This document shows positions 1-5,866 of a stretch of DNA of 7,167 bases, piece after piece. The notes under the pieces are model-generated. The model worked only from the letters and a program-made list of their open reading frames with translations. It had not been told where the DNA came from and made no database searches. The stretch spans positions 1-7,167 of the forward strand of contig SHWK01000048.1 in NCBI GenBank assembly GCA_009693885.1, written 5' to 3'. The translations under genes and the position numbers were made by a program. This stretch comes from Rickettsiales bacterium (GTDB lineage: Bacteria > Pseudomonadota > Alphaproteobacteria > Rickettsiales > UBA1997). The stretch's first letter is position 1; each line of letters opens with the position of its first letter.

Positions 1-377
1 GCGTTAAATTCTCGAACATTGCTTGGAATATTATAAGAAATAAAATGCCACCAACCCCCGCCAGTAGGCATATCTGGATCATAAACGGTAATAGCAAAGC
101 TTTTAGTTTTGGCAGGAGGATCGTTCCATTGTATGGTTGGGGCAATGTTTTTGCCGCTGCAATTTAGGCCCTCAAATCTGTTGCCATCTGAGACACAAAG
201 ATCATAAGGACCAAGTAGAGCTTGGGCGCAACCAAAACCAGAAAATTCATTCTTTTGTGATAAAGTCCCACCATTCTTAAAATCTGGACTAGAGATTGCA
301 AAATTGTCAGCTTTTGCTGATATTTGTATTAAGAAAGTGCAGATGATTGTGAAGAGGATTGCGTTAAAGTTATTCAT
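1..377 (-). CDS. Secreted PEBP/YbcL-YbhB family protein, 3' end missing
   Basis: The gene starts at the ATG at 377-375 and is open for 125 codons to the window edge, so its C-terminal third is missing. Residues 1-23 form a signal peptide (Asn-rich start, hydrophobic core, Ala-Lys-Ala cleavage region), pointing to export. The body matches the phosphatidylethanolamine-binding protein family (YbcL/YbhB, Raf kinase inhibitor-like): SGKNIAP near 74-80, VYDPDMPTGGGWWHF near 98-112, then YNIP. It is closely related to the gene at 424-966, whose stop lies 46 bases upstream, so the pair looks like a tandem duplication. The odd feature is about 23 extra residues (51-73) between GFGC and SGKN, adding two cysteines. 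The rest of the fold motif is intact, so I read it as a functional variant. The ligand and role of bacterial secreted PEBPs are poorly known. There is no clear SD. Confidence 0.92.
   Translation of the reverse strand, partial: MNNFNAILFTIICTFLIQISAKADNFAISSPDFKNGGTLSQKNEFSGFGCAQALLGPYDLCVSDGNRFEGLNCSGKNIAPTIQWNDPPAKTKSFAITVYDPDMPTGGGWWHFISYNIPSNVREFN
25..110. repeat. Paralogous repeat, copy 1 (partner at 683-768)
   Basis: This segment aligns without gaps to 683-768, offset 658 bases, and includes shared runs such as ggaatattataag, aaatgccaccaac and tctggatcata. It encodes the most conserved PEBP core (DPDxPTGxGWWHF). The nucleotide similarity reflects a gene duplication, not a mobile repeat. 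Confidence 0.8.
159..227 (-). other. In-frame insertion of about 23 codons within the PEBP gene
   Basis: The paralogue at 424-966 reads GFGC directly followed by TGKN. This copy reads GFGC, then 23 extra residues (51-73, containing LLGPYDLC and ending GLNC), then SGKN. The length is a multiple of three and adds cysteines at residues 61 and 73. I see no strong palindrome or flanking repeat that would mark a mobile element. The precise borders depend on how the two similar Gly-x-x-Cys ends are aligned. Confidence 0.75.
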
Positions 378-423
378 AAATTGTTCTATAATAAAATTAT
401 GGTAAAATTTATTTTTTTATGAA

Positions 424-966
424 TTATTTTCTCTCATAAATCCCAGTAATCGCCGCAGAAGCAATTTTATGTTGATTCATCATATAGCCCGCAAGCGCTG
501 GAGAAGCGGTTTCGGGTAGATCAAGCTTTCCAACATCGAGAGCATAAACAGTAAAAATATAATGATGTTTGCCATGTCCAACCGGAGGGCATGGGCCCAT
601 GAAAGCTTTGCTTCCTACATCGCCAGTAACAAGAAGTGTGCCAGCAGAAATTTTCTCTGCATCAAGAAATTTATCTTTAGCGGGAATATTATAAGCAACA
701 AAATGCCACCAACCGCTGCCAGTTGGAGCATCTGGATCATAGACGGTGAGGGCAAAACTTTTAGTTTCAGTTGGTGCGTGTTTCCAACGAATTTCTGGTG
801 CGATGTTTTTTCCTGTGCAGCCAAAACCGTTGAATTCGTTGCTTTTAACTAGGTTGTCGCCGTCTTTAAAATCAGGGCTATAGACCATAAAACTATTTGT
901 CGCTGACGCGCTTATTGGTAGGCAGATTGCCGCCACTAAGATTGTTTTGGAAAGAAATTTTTTCAT
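424..966 (-). CDS. Secreted PEBP/YbcL-YbhB family (Raf kinase inhibitor-like) protein
   Basis: This 180-residue protein has a clear signal peptide (MKKFLSK, hydrophobic stretch, ISASA cleavage region near 22) and should act in the periplasm or outside the cell. The PEBP signature is complete. GFGCTGKNIAP lies near 48-58, VYDPDAPTGSGWWHF near 75-89, and YNIP follows. The second part of the ligand pocket is FMGPCPPVGHGKHHY, and the C-terminal helix ends IASAAITGIYERK. Length and order agree with E. coli YbcL. YbcL-like proteins bind small anionic or phospholipid-like ligands in structural work on the family; the substrate here is unknown. It sits 11 bases after a DUF1993 gene on the same strand and 46 bases before a second PEBP copy, so the three are probably co-transcribed. 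The ATG follows a run of A/T with no evident SD. Confidence 0.95.
   Translation of the reverse strand: MKKFLSKTILVAAICLPISASATNSFMVYSPDFKDGDNLVKSNEFNGFGCTGKNIAPEIRWKHAPTETKSFALTVYDPDAPTGSGWWHFVAYNIPAKDKFLDAEKISAGTLLVTGDVGSKAFMGPCPPVGHGKHHYIFTVYALDVGKLDLPETASPALAGYMMNQHKIASAAITGIYERK
683..768. repeat. Paralogous repeat, copy 2 (partner at 25-110)
   Basis: This is the partner of 25-110 inside the intact PEBP gene. Substitutions lie largely at synonymous or conservative positions, which indicates that both copies were kept under protein-level selection after duplication. Confidence 0.8.
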
Positions 967-977
967 AGTTTTAAAAA

Positions 978-1484
978 TTATAAATTACCAAGAAAGTCGC
1001 GCTTGCCTACTTCAACGCCATTATGGCGTAGGATTAAATAGGATGCTGTAATATGAAAATATAAGTTGGGTAATACATAGTTTATCAAATAAGGCTGGCC
1101 GATAAAATTGCTTTCTTTGCCTCGTTGAGTATAAGTGATTTTGAGATCCTCGCTACCATCAATTTTAGCAGCATCAATACTTTGTAAGAATTTTATAGTT
1201 TTGGCGATGCGTTCTTTTAATTGTGGAAAGGTAGTTTCGATATCCTCAAATACAGGAAGTTCAATGCCAGCAAGCCTTGCAGCGCCTGCTTTTGCAGCAT
1301 CGCAAGCAATTTGAACCTGGCGCGATAATGGAAACATAGTAGGGGCAATTCTAGCATTAACAAAAACTGACGGATCAATTTTTCTTGCTTCAGCATCAGT
1401 GGCTCCTTTATCAAGAATGGCCGATAAATTCTCTAATTTATTAATAAAAACCGGAACAGAAGATTGATACATTGAAATTGTCAT
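978..1484 (-). CDS. DUF1993 family protein
   Basis: This 168-residue cytosolic protein has no signal peptide or membrane segment. It matches DUF1993 along its full length. The N-terminus is MYQSSVPVFINKLENLSAILDK; then come EARKIDPSVFVNARIAPTMFPL (about 32-53), the RQVQIACDAAKAGAARLAG helix (about 55-73), and the C-terminal run NYVLPNLYFHITASYLILRHNG (about 134-155) ending GKRDFLG. From family knowledge these are small all-helical, DinB-like-fold proteins of unknown biochemical function; no activity can be claimed. It is the first gene of an apparent minus-strand unit with the two secreted PEBP genes. The 126 bases upstream hold no obvious terminator for the carbonic anhydrase gene, so read-through from that operon is possible. 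The start is taken at MTISMYQSS; a start at the internal Met5, closer to the family consensus, is possible. No SD is visible before either. Confidence 0.93.
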   Translation of the reverse strand: MTISMYQSSVPVFINKLENLSAILDKGATDAEARKIDPSVFVNARIAPTMFPLSRQVQIACDAAKAGAARLAGIELPVFEDIETTFPQLKERIAKTIKFLQSIDAAKIDGSEDLKITYTQRGKESNFIGQPYLINYVLPNLYFHITASYLILRHNGVEVGKRDFLGNL

Positions 1485-1610
1485 AATTTTTTTAATTAAG
1501 TTTTGAATGGGTTGTCATGTTGATGCATATTTTTTAGTTAAAGTAAATTTTTAACCTCTTTTTTTTGAGATGCAATAATGCCTTAGAATTTTTATAAAAT
1601 ATGCAGCGAT

Positions 1611-2231
1611 TTAGTCCTGCGGTTTATCGAGTCGCACTATGTTTTTGATGATGCCATCTTTTAAGCCATAAACCCATCCATGCAATATTGGATACTCTCC
1701 CTGATGCCAACTATTTTGAATAATATCGGTGGTGGAAAGATTTTTTATCTGTTCTATTACATTTAATTCAACTAAGCGATCAATTTGATTATTTTTATCG
1801 GGAATTGTTTGTAATTCGTTAATATGAGATTTCTTTATATTCTTGATGTTGGCTAGCCATTTATCGATAATATTGCCATAACTATCACTAGAATCCGCCG
1901 CTATAACGCCACCGCAACCATAGTGGCCACACACAATAACATGTTTTACTTTGAGATATTTTACCGCATATTCTAGAACTGATAGCAAATTTAAATCATC
2001 TTTAACCACTAAATTAGCCATATTGCGATGAACAAAAATTTCTCCCGGTTGCGTGCCTGTTATTTGATCGGCGGGAACGCGACTATCAGAGCAGCCAATC
2101 CATAAAAAATCAGGAGTTTGAATGCTGCTAAGACGCTTGAAAAACTTGGGATCGTCGGTGGTTCTTTCTGCGGCCCAAGCTTTATTTTCAAGCAAAAGTC
2201 TCTCGATTATATCCATGCGGTTTTTTATCAT
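1611..2231 (-). CDS. can: Beta-carbonic anhydrase, type II (Can-like)
   Basis: Catalyses reversible hydration of CO2 to bicarbonate in the cytoplasm. The zinc ligands of the family are all present: Cys47 and Asp49 in IGCSDSR, His103 and Cys106 in CGHYGCGG. Arg51 completes the Asp-Arg dyad. Residues that form the allosteric bicarbonate pocket in Haemophilus and E. coli type II enzymes are also visible: Trp44 (FLWIGC), Arg69 (VHRN) and Tyr188 (HGWVYG). This suggests a bicarbonate- and pH-sensitive enzyme. The length (206) is slightly shorter than E. coli Can (220), missing only the variable tail. Starting at the internal Met6 (base 2216) would put the first zinc Cys at residue 42, exactly as in E. 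coli Can, so the start may be five codons downstream; neither start has an SD. It lies 16 bases after sulP, so it is the last gene of the icd-sulP-can unit. Confidence 0.96.
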   Translation of the reverse strand: MIKNRMDIIERLLLENKAWAAERTTDDPKFFKRLSSIQTPDFLWIGCSDSRVPADQITGTQPGEIFVHRNMANLVVKDDLNLLSVLEYAVKYLKVKHVIVCGHYGCGGVIAADSSDSYGNIIDKWLANIKNIKKSHINELQTIPDKNNQIDRLVELNVIEQIKNLSTTDIIQNSWHQGEYPILHGWVYGLKDGIIKNIVRLDKPQD

Positions 2232-2247
2232 GAGCTATTTATTTTGT

Positions 2248-3807
2248 TTAGAAATTGCCTTTAATAATGCTATGCAAATGCCCGAAGTTCTTCTTCTTAA
2301 TTTCTACTGTAATCTTTTTAAGATGGGCGTGTTGTGAAAAATCGTTAATTACTTCAATCACATCCTTATCAATAAAATCGGCACGACTAGTATCAATTAA
2401 AACATGTGACGATAGAGGCAAATTTTCTAGCATATTTTTTAAGCGAGCTTTATTTAAAAATGAAACATCTTTGCGCATTCGTAATAAATAGTGATTTTTT
2501 TCGTTGTTAACAATCATCAATGAAGATTTGAAATTGCTGTATAAAATAAAAACAAAACTAACCAAAATTCCAATGCAGATTCCTAATAATAAATTGGTTA
2601 ATAGAATTGCTAATATGGTTATAATGCATGGGATTAGTTGATCTATGCCGAGTTTGTAGAGTTCCTTAAAAATACTTGGTTTGGCTAGTTTATAGCCAGT
2701 TATAATTAAAATTGCCGCCAATGCAGCGTAAGGAATTTTTGTTAAAAGATTGTGGATGAAGATTACGGATAGCATAAGCCATATTCCATGAAAGATAGCG
2801 GAAGCCTTGCTTTGGGCTCCTGCATTAACATTGGCGCTGCTGCGCACGATCACTGAGGTGATTGGTAATCCACCAAATAAAGCAGAAATAGAATTGCCAA
2901 AGCCTTGTGCTGAGAGCTCTTGGTTGCCATCGGTACGACGCTTTAAAGGATCTATTTTATCTGTGGCTTCAATGCAAAGTAGGGTTTCGACGCTGGCGAC
3001 CAGCGCTATTGTAATGGCGATGATCCAAACATTGTGATTCAAAATATATCTAAAATCAGGAAAAATTAATATAGAATGTAGATCAGTAAAACTATTAAGT
3101 GGTGGTAGCGAAACCATATGCTGTTGTTGCAAAGCAAGTTCTGAATTATTGAAAATAAAAAATTGATTAATGCCGGCGCTAGCAATAACAACAATTAGCG
3201 GTGCCGGAGTAAATTTAAAAGCTTTGTATTGTTTAAAGAATTTTGTTTCCCATAGTAGCAAAATTAATATTCCAACAATGCCAATACTAATCGCCAGAGG
3301 AGAAATGTGCTCAGTGATATTTAATAAATTTGATAAAGTTTTTTCTTGCTGGGATATTTCTAGCAATCCTTCATCAACTTCGTGCCTCATACCATAACCA
3401 ATAAAATGAGGAATTTGTTTGATAATGAGAATGATGCCAATTGCAGCAAGCATGCCCTTTATTACGGCGTTAGGGATAAAATCTTTTAATGCCCCAAAGC
3501 GTAAATATCCCAAGAATATTTGTAAAATTCCGGCAATAAAAGTTGCCAAAAGAAAGCTTTCGAAAGAGCCGAGTTTTTGAATACCAAGAACAACAATAGC
3601 GATTAAACCAGCTGCTGGGCCGGATACACTAAGAGATGATTTGCTGAGAAATCCGATGACTATGCCGCCGACTATTCCAGCAATAATTCCAGAAAATAAA
3701 GGTGTTTGTGAGCCAAGTGCAATGCCAAGGCACAAGGGTAGGGCCACCAGAAAGACCACGATTGATGCCGAAATATCTGCAGCAAAAAATTGTAATGATT
3801 TTTTCAT
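2248..3807 (-). CDS. SulP family anion transporter, probable bicarbonate/sulfate type
   Basis: A 519-residue inner-membrane protein of the SulP/SLC26 family. The transmembrane region starts almost at once (ASIVVFLVALPLCLGIALG, 14-32) and carries the substrate-site motif SVSGPAAG (60-67). A second conserved block, DPLKRRTDGNQEL followed by AQGFGNSISALFGG and TSVIVRSSANVNAGAQ, lies in the middle of the protein. Hydrophobic segments continue to about residue 430. Residues 434-508 form a compact STAS-like domain (DVSFLNKARL, HVLIDTSRADFID) without a long extension. This is the short SulP class often found beside a beta-carbonic anhydrase gene, as here. Family knowledge plus that context favours bicarbonate as substrate, but sulfate or another anion cannot be excluded from sequence. 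The start is 19 bases after the icd stop; no strong SD. Confidence 0.94.
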   Translation of the reverse strand: MKKSLQFFAADISASIVVFLVALPLCLGIALGSQTPLFSGIIAGIVGGIVIGFLSKSSLSVSGPAAGLIAIVVLGIQKLGSFESFLLATFIAGILQIFLGYLRFGALKDFIPNAVIKGMLAAIGIILIIKQIPHFIGYGMRHEVDEGLLEISQQEKTLSNLLNITEHISPLAISIGIVGILILLLWETKFFKQYKAFKFTPAPLIVVIASAGINQFFIFNNSELALQQQHMVSLPPLNSFTDLHSILIFPDFRYILNHNVWIIAITIALVASVETLLCIEATDKIDPLKRRTDGNQELSAQGFGNSISALFGGLPITSVIVRSSANVNAGAQSKASAIFHGIWLMLSVIFIHNLLTKIPYAALAAILIITGYKLAKPSIFKELYKLGIDQLIPCIITILAILLTNLLLGICIGILVSFVFILYSNFKSSLMIVNNEKNHYLLRMRKDVSFLNKARLKNMLENLPLSSHVLIDTSRADFIDKDVIEVINDFSQHAHLKKITVEIKKKNFGHLHSIIKGNF

Positions 3808-3826
3808 GCAAGAATACTATTAATTT

Positions 3827-5056
3827 TTATGAGCCAAGTTTTTTCTGTAAATTTTGATCAATTTCATCGAGAAATTCTTCGGTATAAAGATAATGTTTGC
3901 CATGTTCAACTTTATTGCCATGAACACAAACAGCAAGATCTTTGGTCATTTTGCCGGATTCAACTGTGTCGATACAGACTTTTTCTAGTGTGTGACAAAA
4001 ATTGATGAGCTCTTGATTGCCATCAAGTTTGCCACGAAATTCTAGCCCGCGCGTCCATGCAAATATTGAAGCGATTGGATTTGTTGAGGTTGGTTTGCCG
4101 GCCATGTGATCGCGATAATGGCGAGTAACGGTGCCGTGCGCCGCTTCTGCTTCCATAATTTTTCCATCTGGAGTAATTAAAACTGAGGTCATTAAGCCTA
4201 GAGAGCCAAAGCCTTGAGCCACTGAATCTGATTGCACATCACCATCATAATTTTTGCAGGCCCAAACAAAACTGCCGCTCCATTTTAATGCCGATGCAAC
4301 CATATCATCAATAAGGCGATGCTCATAAATTATGTTTGCTGCGGCAAATTTTGTTTTGTAATCTGCCTCAAAAATTTCAGCAAAAATATCTTTAAAACGA
4401 CCATCATATTTTTTAAGAATGGTATTTTTGGTAGAAAGATAAAGCGGCCAACCCTTTGTTAGCGCGATGTTGAAGCATGAATGAGCAAATCCACGAATTG
4501 ATTCATCGGTGTTATACATTGCTAAAGCAACGCCACCACCCTTGAATTTAAAGACTTCATGCTCAATTATTTTGCCATCTTCGCCTTCAAATTTAACGGT
4601 TAATTTGCCTTTTCCGGGAACGACAAAATCGGTTGCTTTATATTGATCGCCAAAAGCGTGACGACCAACGATAATTGGCGAGGTCCAGTTTGAAACAAGG
4701 CGCGGCACATTGCTGCACACGATAGGTTCACGAAAAACTGTGCCATCGAGAATGTTGCGAATGGTGCCGTTTGGCGATTTCCAGATTTCTTTTAAATTGA
4801 ACTCTACTTTGCGAGCCTCATCTGGTGTGATTGTAGCGCATTTAATGCCAACGCCATATTGTTTGATTGCATTTGCAGAATCAATAGTGACTTGATCATT
4901 GGTGGCATCACGATTTTCAACACCAAGATCAAAATATTTAATATCAACATCAAGATATGGGGTGATTAGTTTTTCTTTGATGAATTTCCAGATAATGCGT
5001 GTCATTTCATCGCCGTCTAGCTCTACCACTGGGTTTTTTACTGAAATTTTTTTCAT
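3827..5056 (-). CDS. icd: NADP-dependent isocitrate dehydrogenase, dimeric eukaryote-like type
   Basis: Oxidatively decarboxylates isocitrate to 2-oxoglutarate in the TCA cycle, producing NADPH and CO2. The 409-residue protein is of the human IDH1-like subfamily found in many Alphaproteobacteria, not the E. coli Icd type. Substrate residues fall at the same numbers as in human IDH1: Arg100 (GTIRN), Arg109 (FREP), Arg132 (GRHAFGDQY) and Tyr139. Lys210 (STKNT), Asp250 (RLIDD), and the metal-binding Asp273 and Asp277 (NYDGDVQSDS) follow with an offset of two. The NADP-phosphate-binding Arg312-His313 lie in HGTVTRHYR. Everything needed for catalysis is present. It is the first gene of the minus-strand unit with sulP and can, and its promoter region faces the divergent DUF6356-like gene. 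No SD precedes the ATG. Confidence 0.97.
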   Translation of the reverse strand: MKKISVKNPVVELDGDEMTRIIWKFIKEKLITPYLDVDIKYFDLGVENRDATNDQVTIDSANAIKQYGVGIKCATITPDEARKVEFNLKEIWKSPNGTIRNILDGTVFREPIVCSNVPRLVSNWTSPIIVGRHAFGDQYKATDFVVPGKGKLTVKFEGEDGKIIEHEVFKFKGGGVALAMYNTDESIRGFAHSCFNIALTKGWPLYLSTKNTILKKYDGRFKDIFAEIFEADYKTKFAAANIIYEHRLIDDMVASALKWSGSFVWACKNYDGDVQSDSVAQGFGSLGLMTSVLITPDGKIMEAEAAHGTVTRHYRDHMAGKPTSTNPIASIFAWTRGLEFRGKLDGNQELINFCHTLEKVCIDTVESGKMTKDLAVCVHGNKVEHGKHYLYTEEFLDEIDQNLQKKLGS

Positions 5057-5086
5057 GTTAAAATAGTTGTTTGAATTTATGCGTCG

Positions 5087-5115
5087 ATATTATTATAAAT
5101 TAAAATGTAATTCAA
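5087..5115 (-). promoter_or_regulatory. icd: Candidate sigma70-type promoter for icd-sulP-can
   Basis: On the minus strand, TTGAAT (5115-5110) and TAATAT (5092-5087) are separated by 17 bases, about 30 bases upstream of the icd start. The spacing is ideal and the -35 box is good, but the -10 box matches only four of six positions. In such AT-rich DNA chance matches are common. Confidence 0.4.
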
Positions 5116-5129
5116 GCGCTTTTGCATAG

Positions 5130-5179
5130 ATACCTTGGCGCAGTAAGGCTTTAGTACAACAAAATTTGGTATTTTTTTT
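5130..5179 (+). other. Stem-loop with T-run in the icd/DUF6356 divergent spacer
   Basis: ATACC (5130-5134) pairs with GGTAT (5168-5172), which runs directly into eight T residues (5172-5179). A smaller CCTT/AAGG stem lies inside. The layout resembles an intrinsic terminator on the plus strand, but no plus-strand gene precedes it, so it would end only a short leader or small RNA, or be a chance structure. Confidence 0.25.
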
Positions 5180-5202
5180 GTAAAGGTCAATTACTTGATG
5201 AC

Positions 5203-5214
5203 ATAAAGCTTTAT
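5203..5214. promoter_or_regulatory. 12-bp perfect palindrome ATAAAGCTTTAT
   Basis: A perfect dyad lies about 50 bases upstream of the DUF6356-like start, in the spacer between divergent genes. It could be an operator half-site pair for a dimeric regulator, but its AT-rich nature makes chance likely and no regulator gene is adjacent. Confidence 0.2.
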
Positions 5215-5264
5215 TGCAATTAAATTCTACGAAGAATTCATATTATATTAAATTTAAATTATTT

Positions 5265-5513
5265 ATGACGAAAGTTAATTTTTTTAATAAGCATTTAGTT
5301 GAGGCTGGTGAAGGTTATTTGGAACATTTTATTTTTGCTGCAGTCACATCTTTGTGGATTGTGATGGCGGGTATAATTTTGATGTTTCATGCAATTTTTC
5401 CCTGTATTCTTACTACAGCTACTAGTGATAACATCAAAAAAATCAATGAACGTATGCAAAAACGCGTGATGGTTTTGACTGAACGTCGTAACAAAAAAAA
5501 TCTTGCCAAATGA
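5265..5513 (+). CDS. Small membrane protein, DUF6356-like
   Basis: This 82-residue protein fits what I know of DUF6356. It has a short N-terminus with EAGEGYLEH (13-21), one hydrophobic stretch FIFAAVTSLWIVMAGIILMF (22-41) followed by HAIFPCILTTATS (42-54), and a basic amphipathic C-terminal helix (INERMQKRV, then ERRNKK). It should be anchored in the inner membrane with a charged cytosolic tail. The family has no established function. An upstream TTG at 5214 would add 17 residues, but that extension (Asn/Lys/Tyr-rich) does not resemble the family, so the ATG at 5265 is preferred. Neither start has an SD. Its TGA overlaps the next gene's ATG (ATGA), so the two are likely translationally coupled. 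Confidence 0.82.
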   Translation: MTKVNFFNKHLVEAGEGYLEHFIFAAVTSLWIVMAGIILMFHAIFPCILTTATSDNIKKINERMQKRVMVLTERRNKKNLAK

Positions 5514-5806
5514 TGCGCATGAGTGTTGAGGATGTGTTGATTAATGATAAAAAAGCAAAATATCAGCAACAAAAAATGGCCTTTTTAGATAGTTTGCAGC
5601 CTGATGATTTTAGAAATGGTGGAAGTTTTAACCAAGCAGAAAATATCATTGATGATTTGAATAAAGCCTTGCGCCGCGCGGTTACAAAACAAGAAAATGC
5701 TCAAGATTTTATTGCTAAGGCGGCAAAAAATCTTTTTCGGGAAAATTCTGCGGCAGCGGAAGGTATAATTGCTCTTGCTAATATTTATTTAGATATAGAT
5801 GTTTAG
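5510..5806 (+). CDS. Unrecognised 98-residue helical protein
   Basis: I do not recognise this family. The product is soluble, charged and largely helical, with no signal peptide, membrane segment or cysteine. The first half is rich in Lys/Gln/Asp (DKKAKYQQQKM, LQPDDFRNGGSF). A helical middle (AENIIDDLNKALRRAV) leads to a C-terminal block, AKNLFRENSAAAEGIIALA. The gene overlaps the preceding DUF6356-like gene by four bases, the best evidence that it is real and co-expressed. ATG codons at 5510, 5513 and 5519 are all possible starts. A fragment similar to its C-terminal block, in frame and ending in a stop, recurs at 6855-6935. That recurrence suggests a conserved family or a local duplication. 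Confidence 0.72.
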   Translation: MMRMSVEDVLINDKKAKYQQQKMAFLDSLQPDDFRNGGSFNQAENIIDDLNKALRRAVTKQENAQDFIAKAAKNLFRENSAAAEGIIALANIYLDIDV

Positions 5807-5824
5807 TGCTAAAACTATTTTTTT
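5795..5824 (+). terminator. Weak candidate terminator after the 98-residue gene
   Basis: ATAG (5795-5798) pairs with CTAT (5815-5818) and TTTA (5802-5805) with TAAA (5810-5813) around a GTGC loop, followed by a T-run to 5824. The stem is short, AT-rich and interrupted, and it overlaps the stop codon, so termination would be inefficient at best. Confidence 0.25.
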
Positions 5825-5866
5825 GCTGAGCGGGGCTTCTATAATTCCTAATTCATAATTTTAATC

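Noticed and set aside
159..227. PEBP insertion as a Rickettsia-type palindromic element
   Set aside because: No inverted repeat of useful length spans the insert, and the segment is shorter than known elements of that kind.
615..824. Second minus-strand frame within the PEBP gene
   Set aside because: It is a frame-shifted shadow of the conserved PEBP coding sequence, with no independent start signal.
562..852. Plus-strand open frame of 96 codons across the PEBP gene
   Set aside because: It is antisense to a complete, motif-rich PEBP gene and its product resembles no family.
1485..1610. Terminator or promoter between can and the DUF1993 gene
   Set aside because: Only an A/T-rich stem without a T-run and a weak TTGCAT-17-AAAAAT pair are visible on the minus strand, too little to call.
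2122..2337. Plus-strand frame bridging the carbonic anhydrase start and the sulP end
   Set aside because: It is antisense to two well-supported genes, has no SD, and its hydrophobic composition follows from the complementary codons.
2807..3037. Plus-strand frames inside sulP (also 2255-2491, 3170-3397, 3641-3823)
   Set aside because: All lie opposite conserved SulP motifs; they look like antisense shadows.
5214..5264. TTG start adding 17 residues to the DUF6356-like protein
   Set aside because: The extension is unlike the family N-terminus and has no SD; the ATG at 5265 fits family length.
5216..5264. GAATTC and AAATTTAAATT palindromes upstream of the DUF6356-like gene
   Set aside because: Short AT-rich palindromes are expected by chance in DNA of this composition.
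5387..5572. Minus-strand frame opposite the DUF6356-like/98-residue gene junction
   Set aside because: It is antisense to two overlapping genes and has no recognisable motif.
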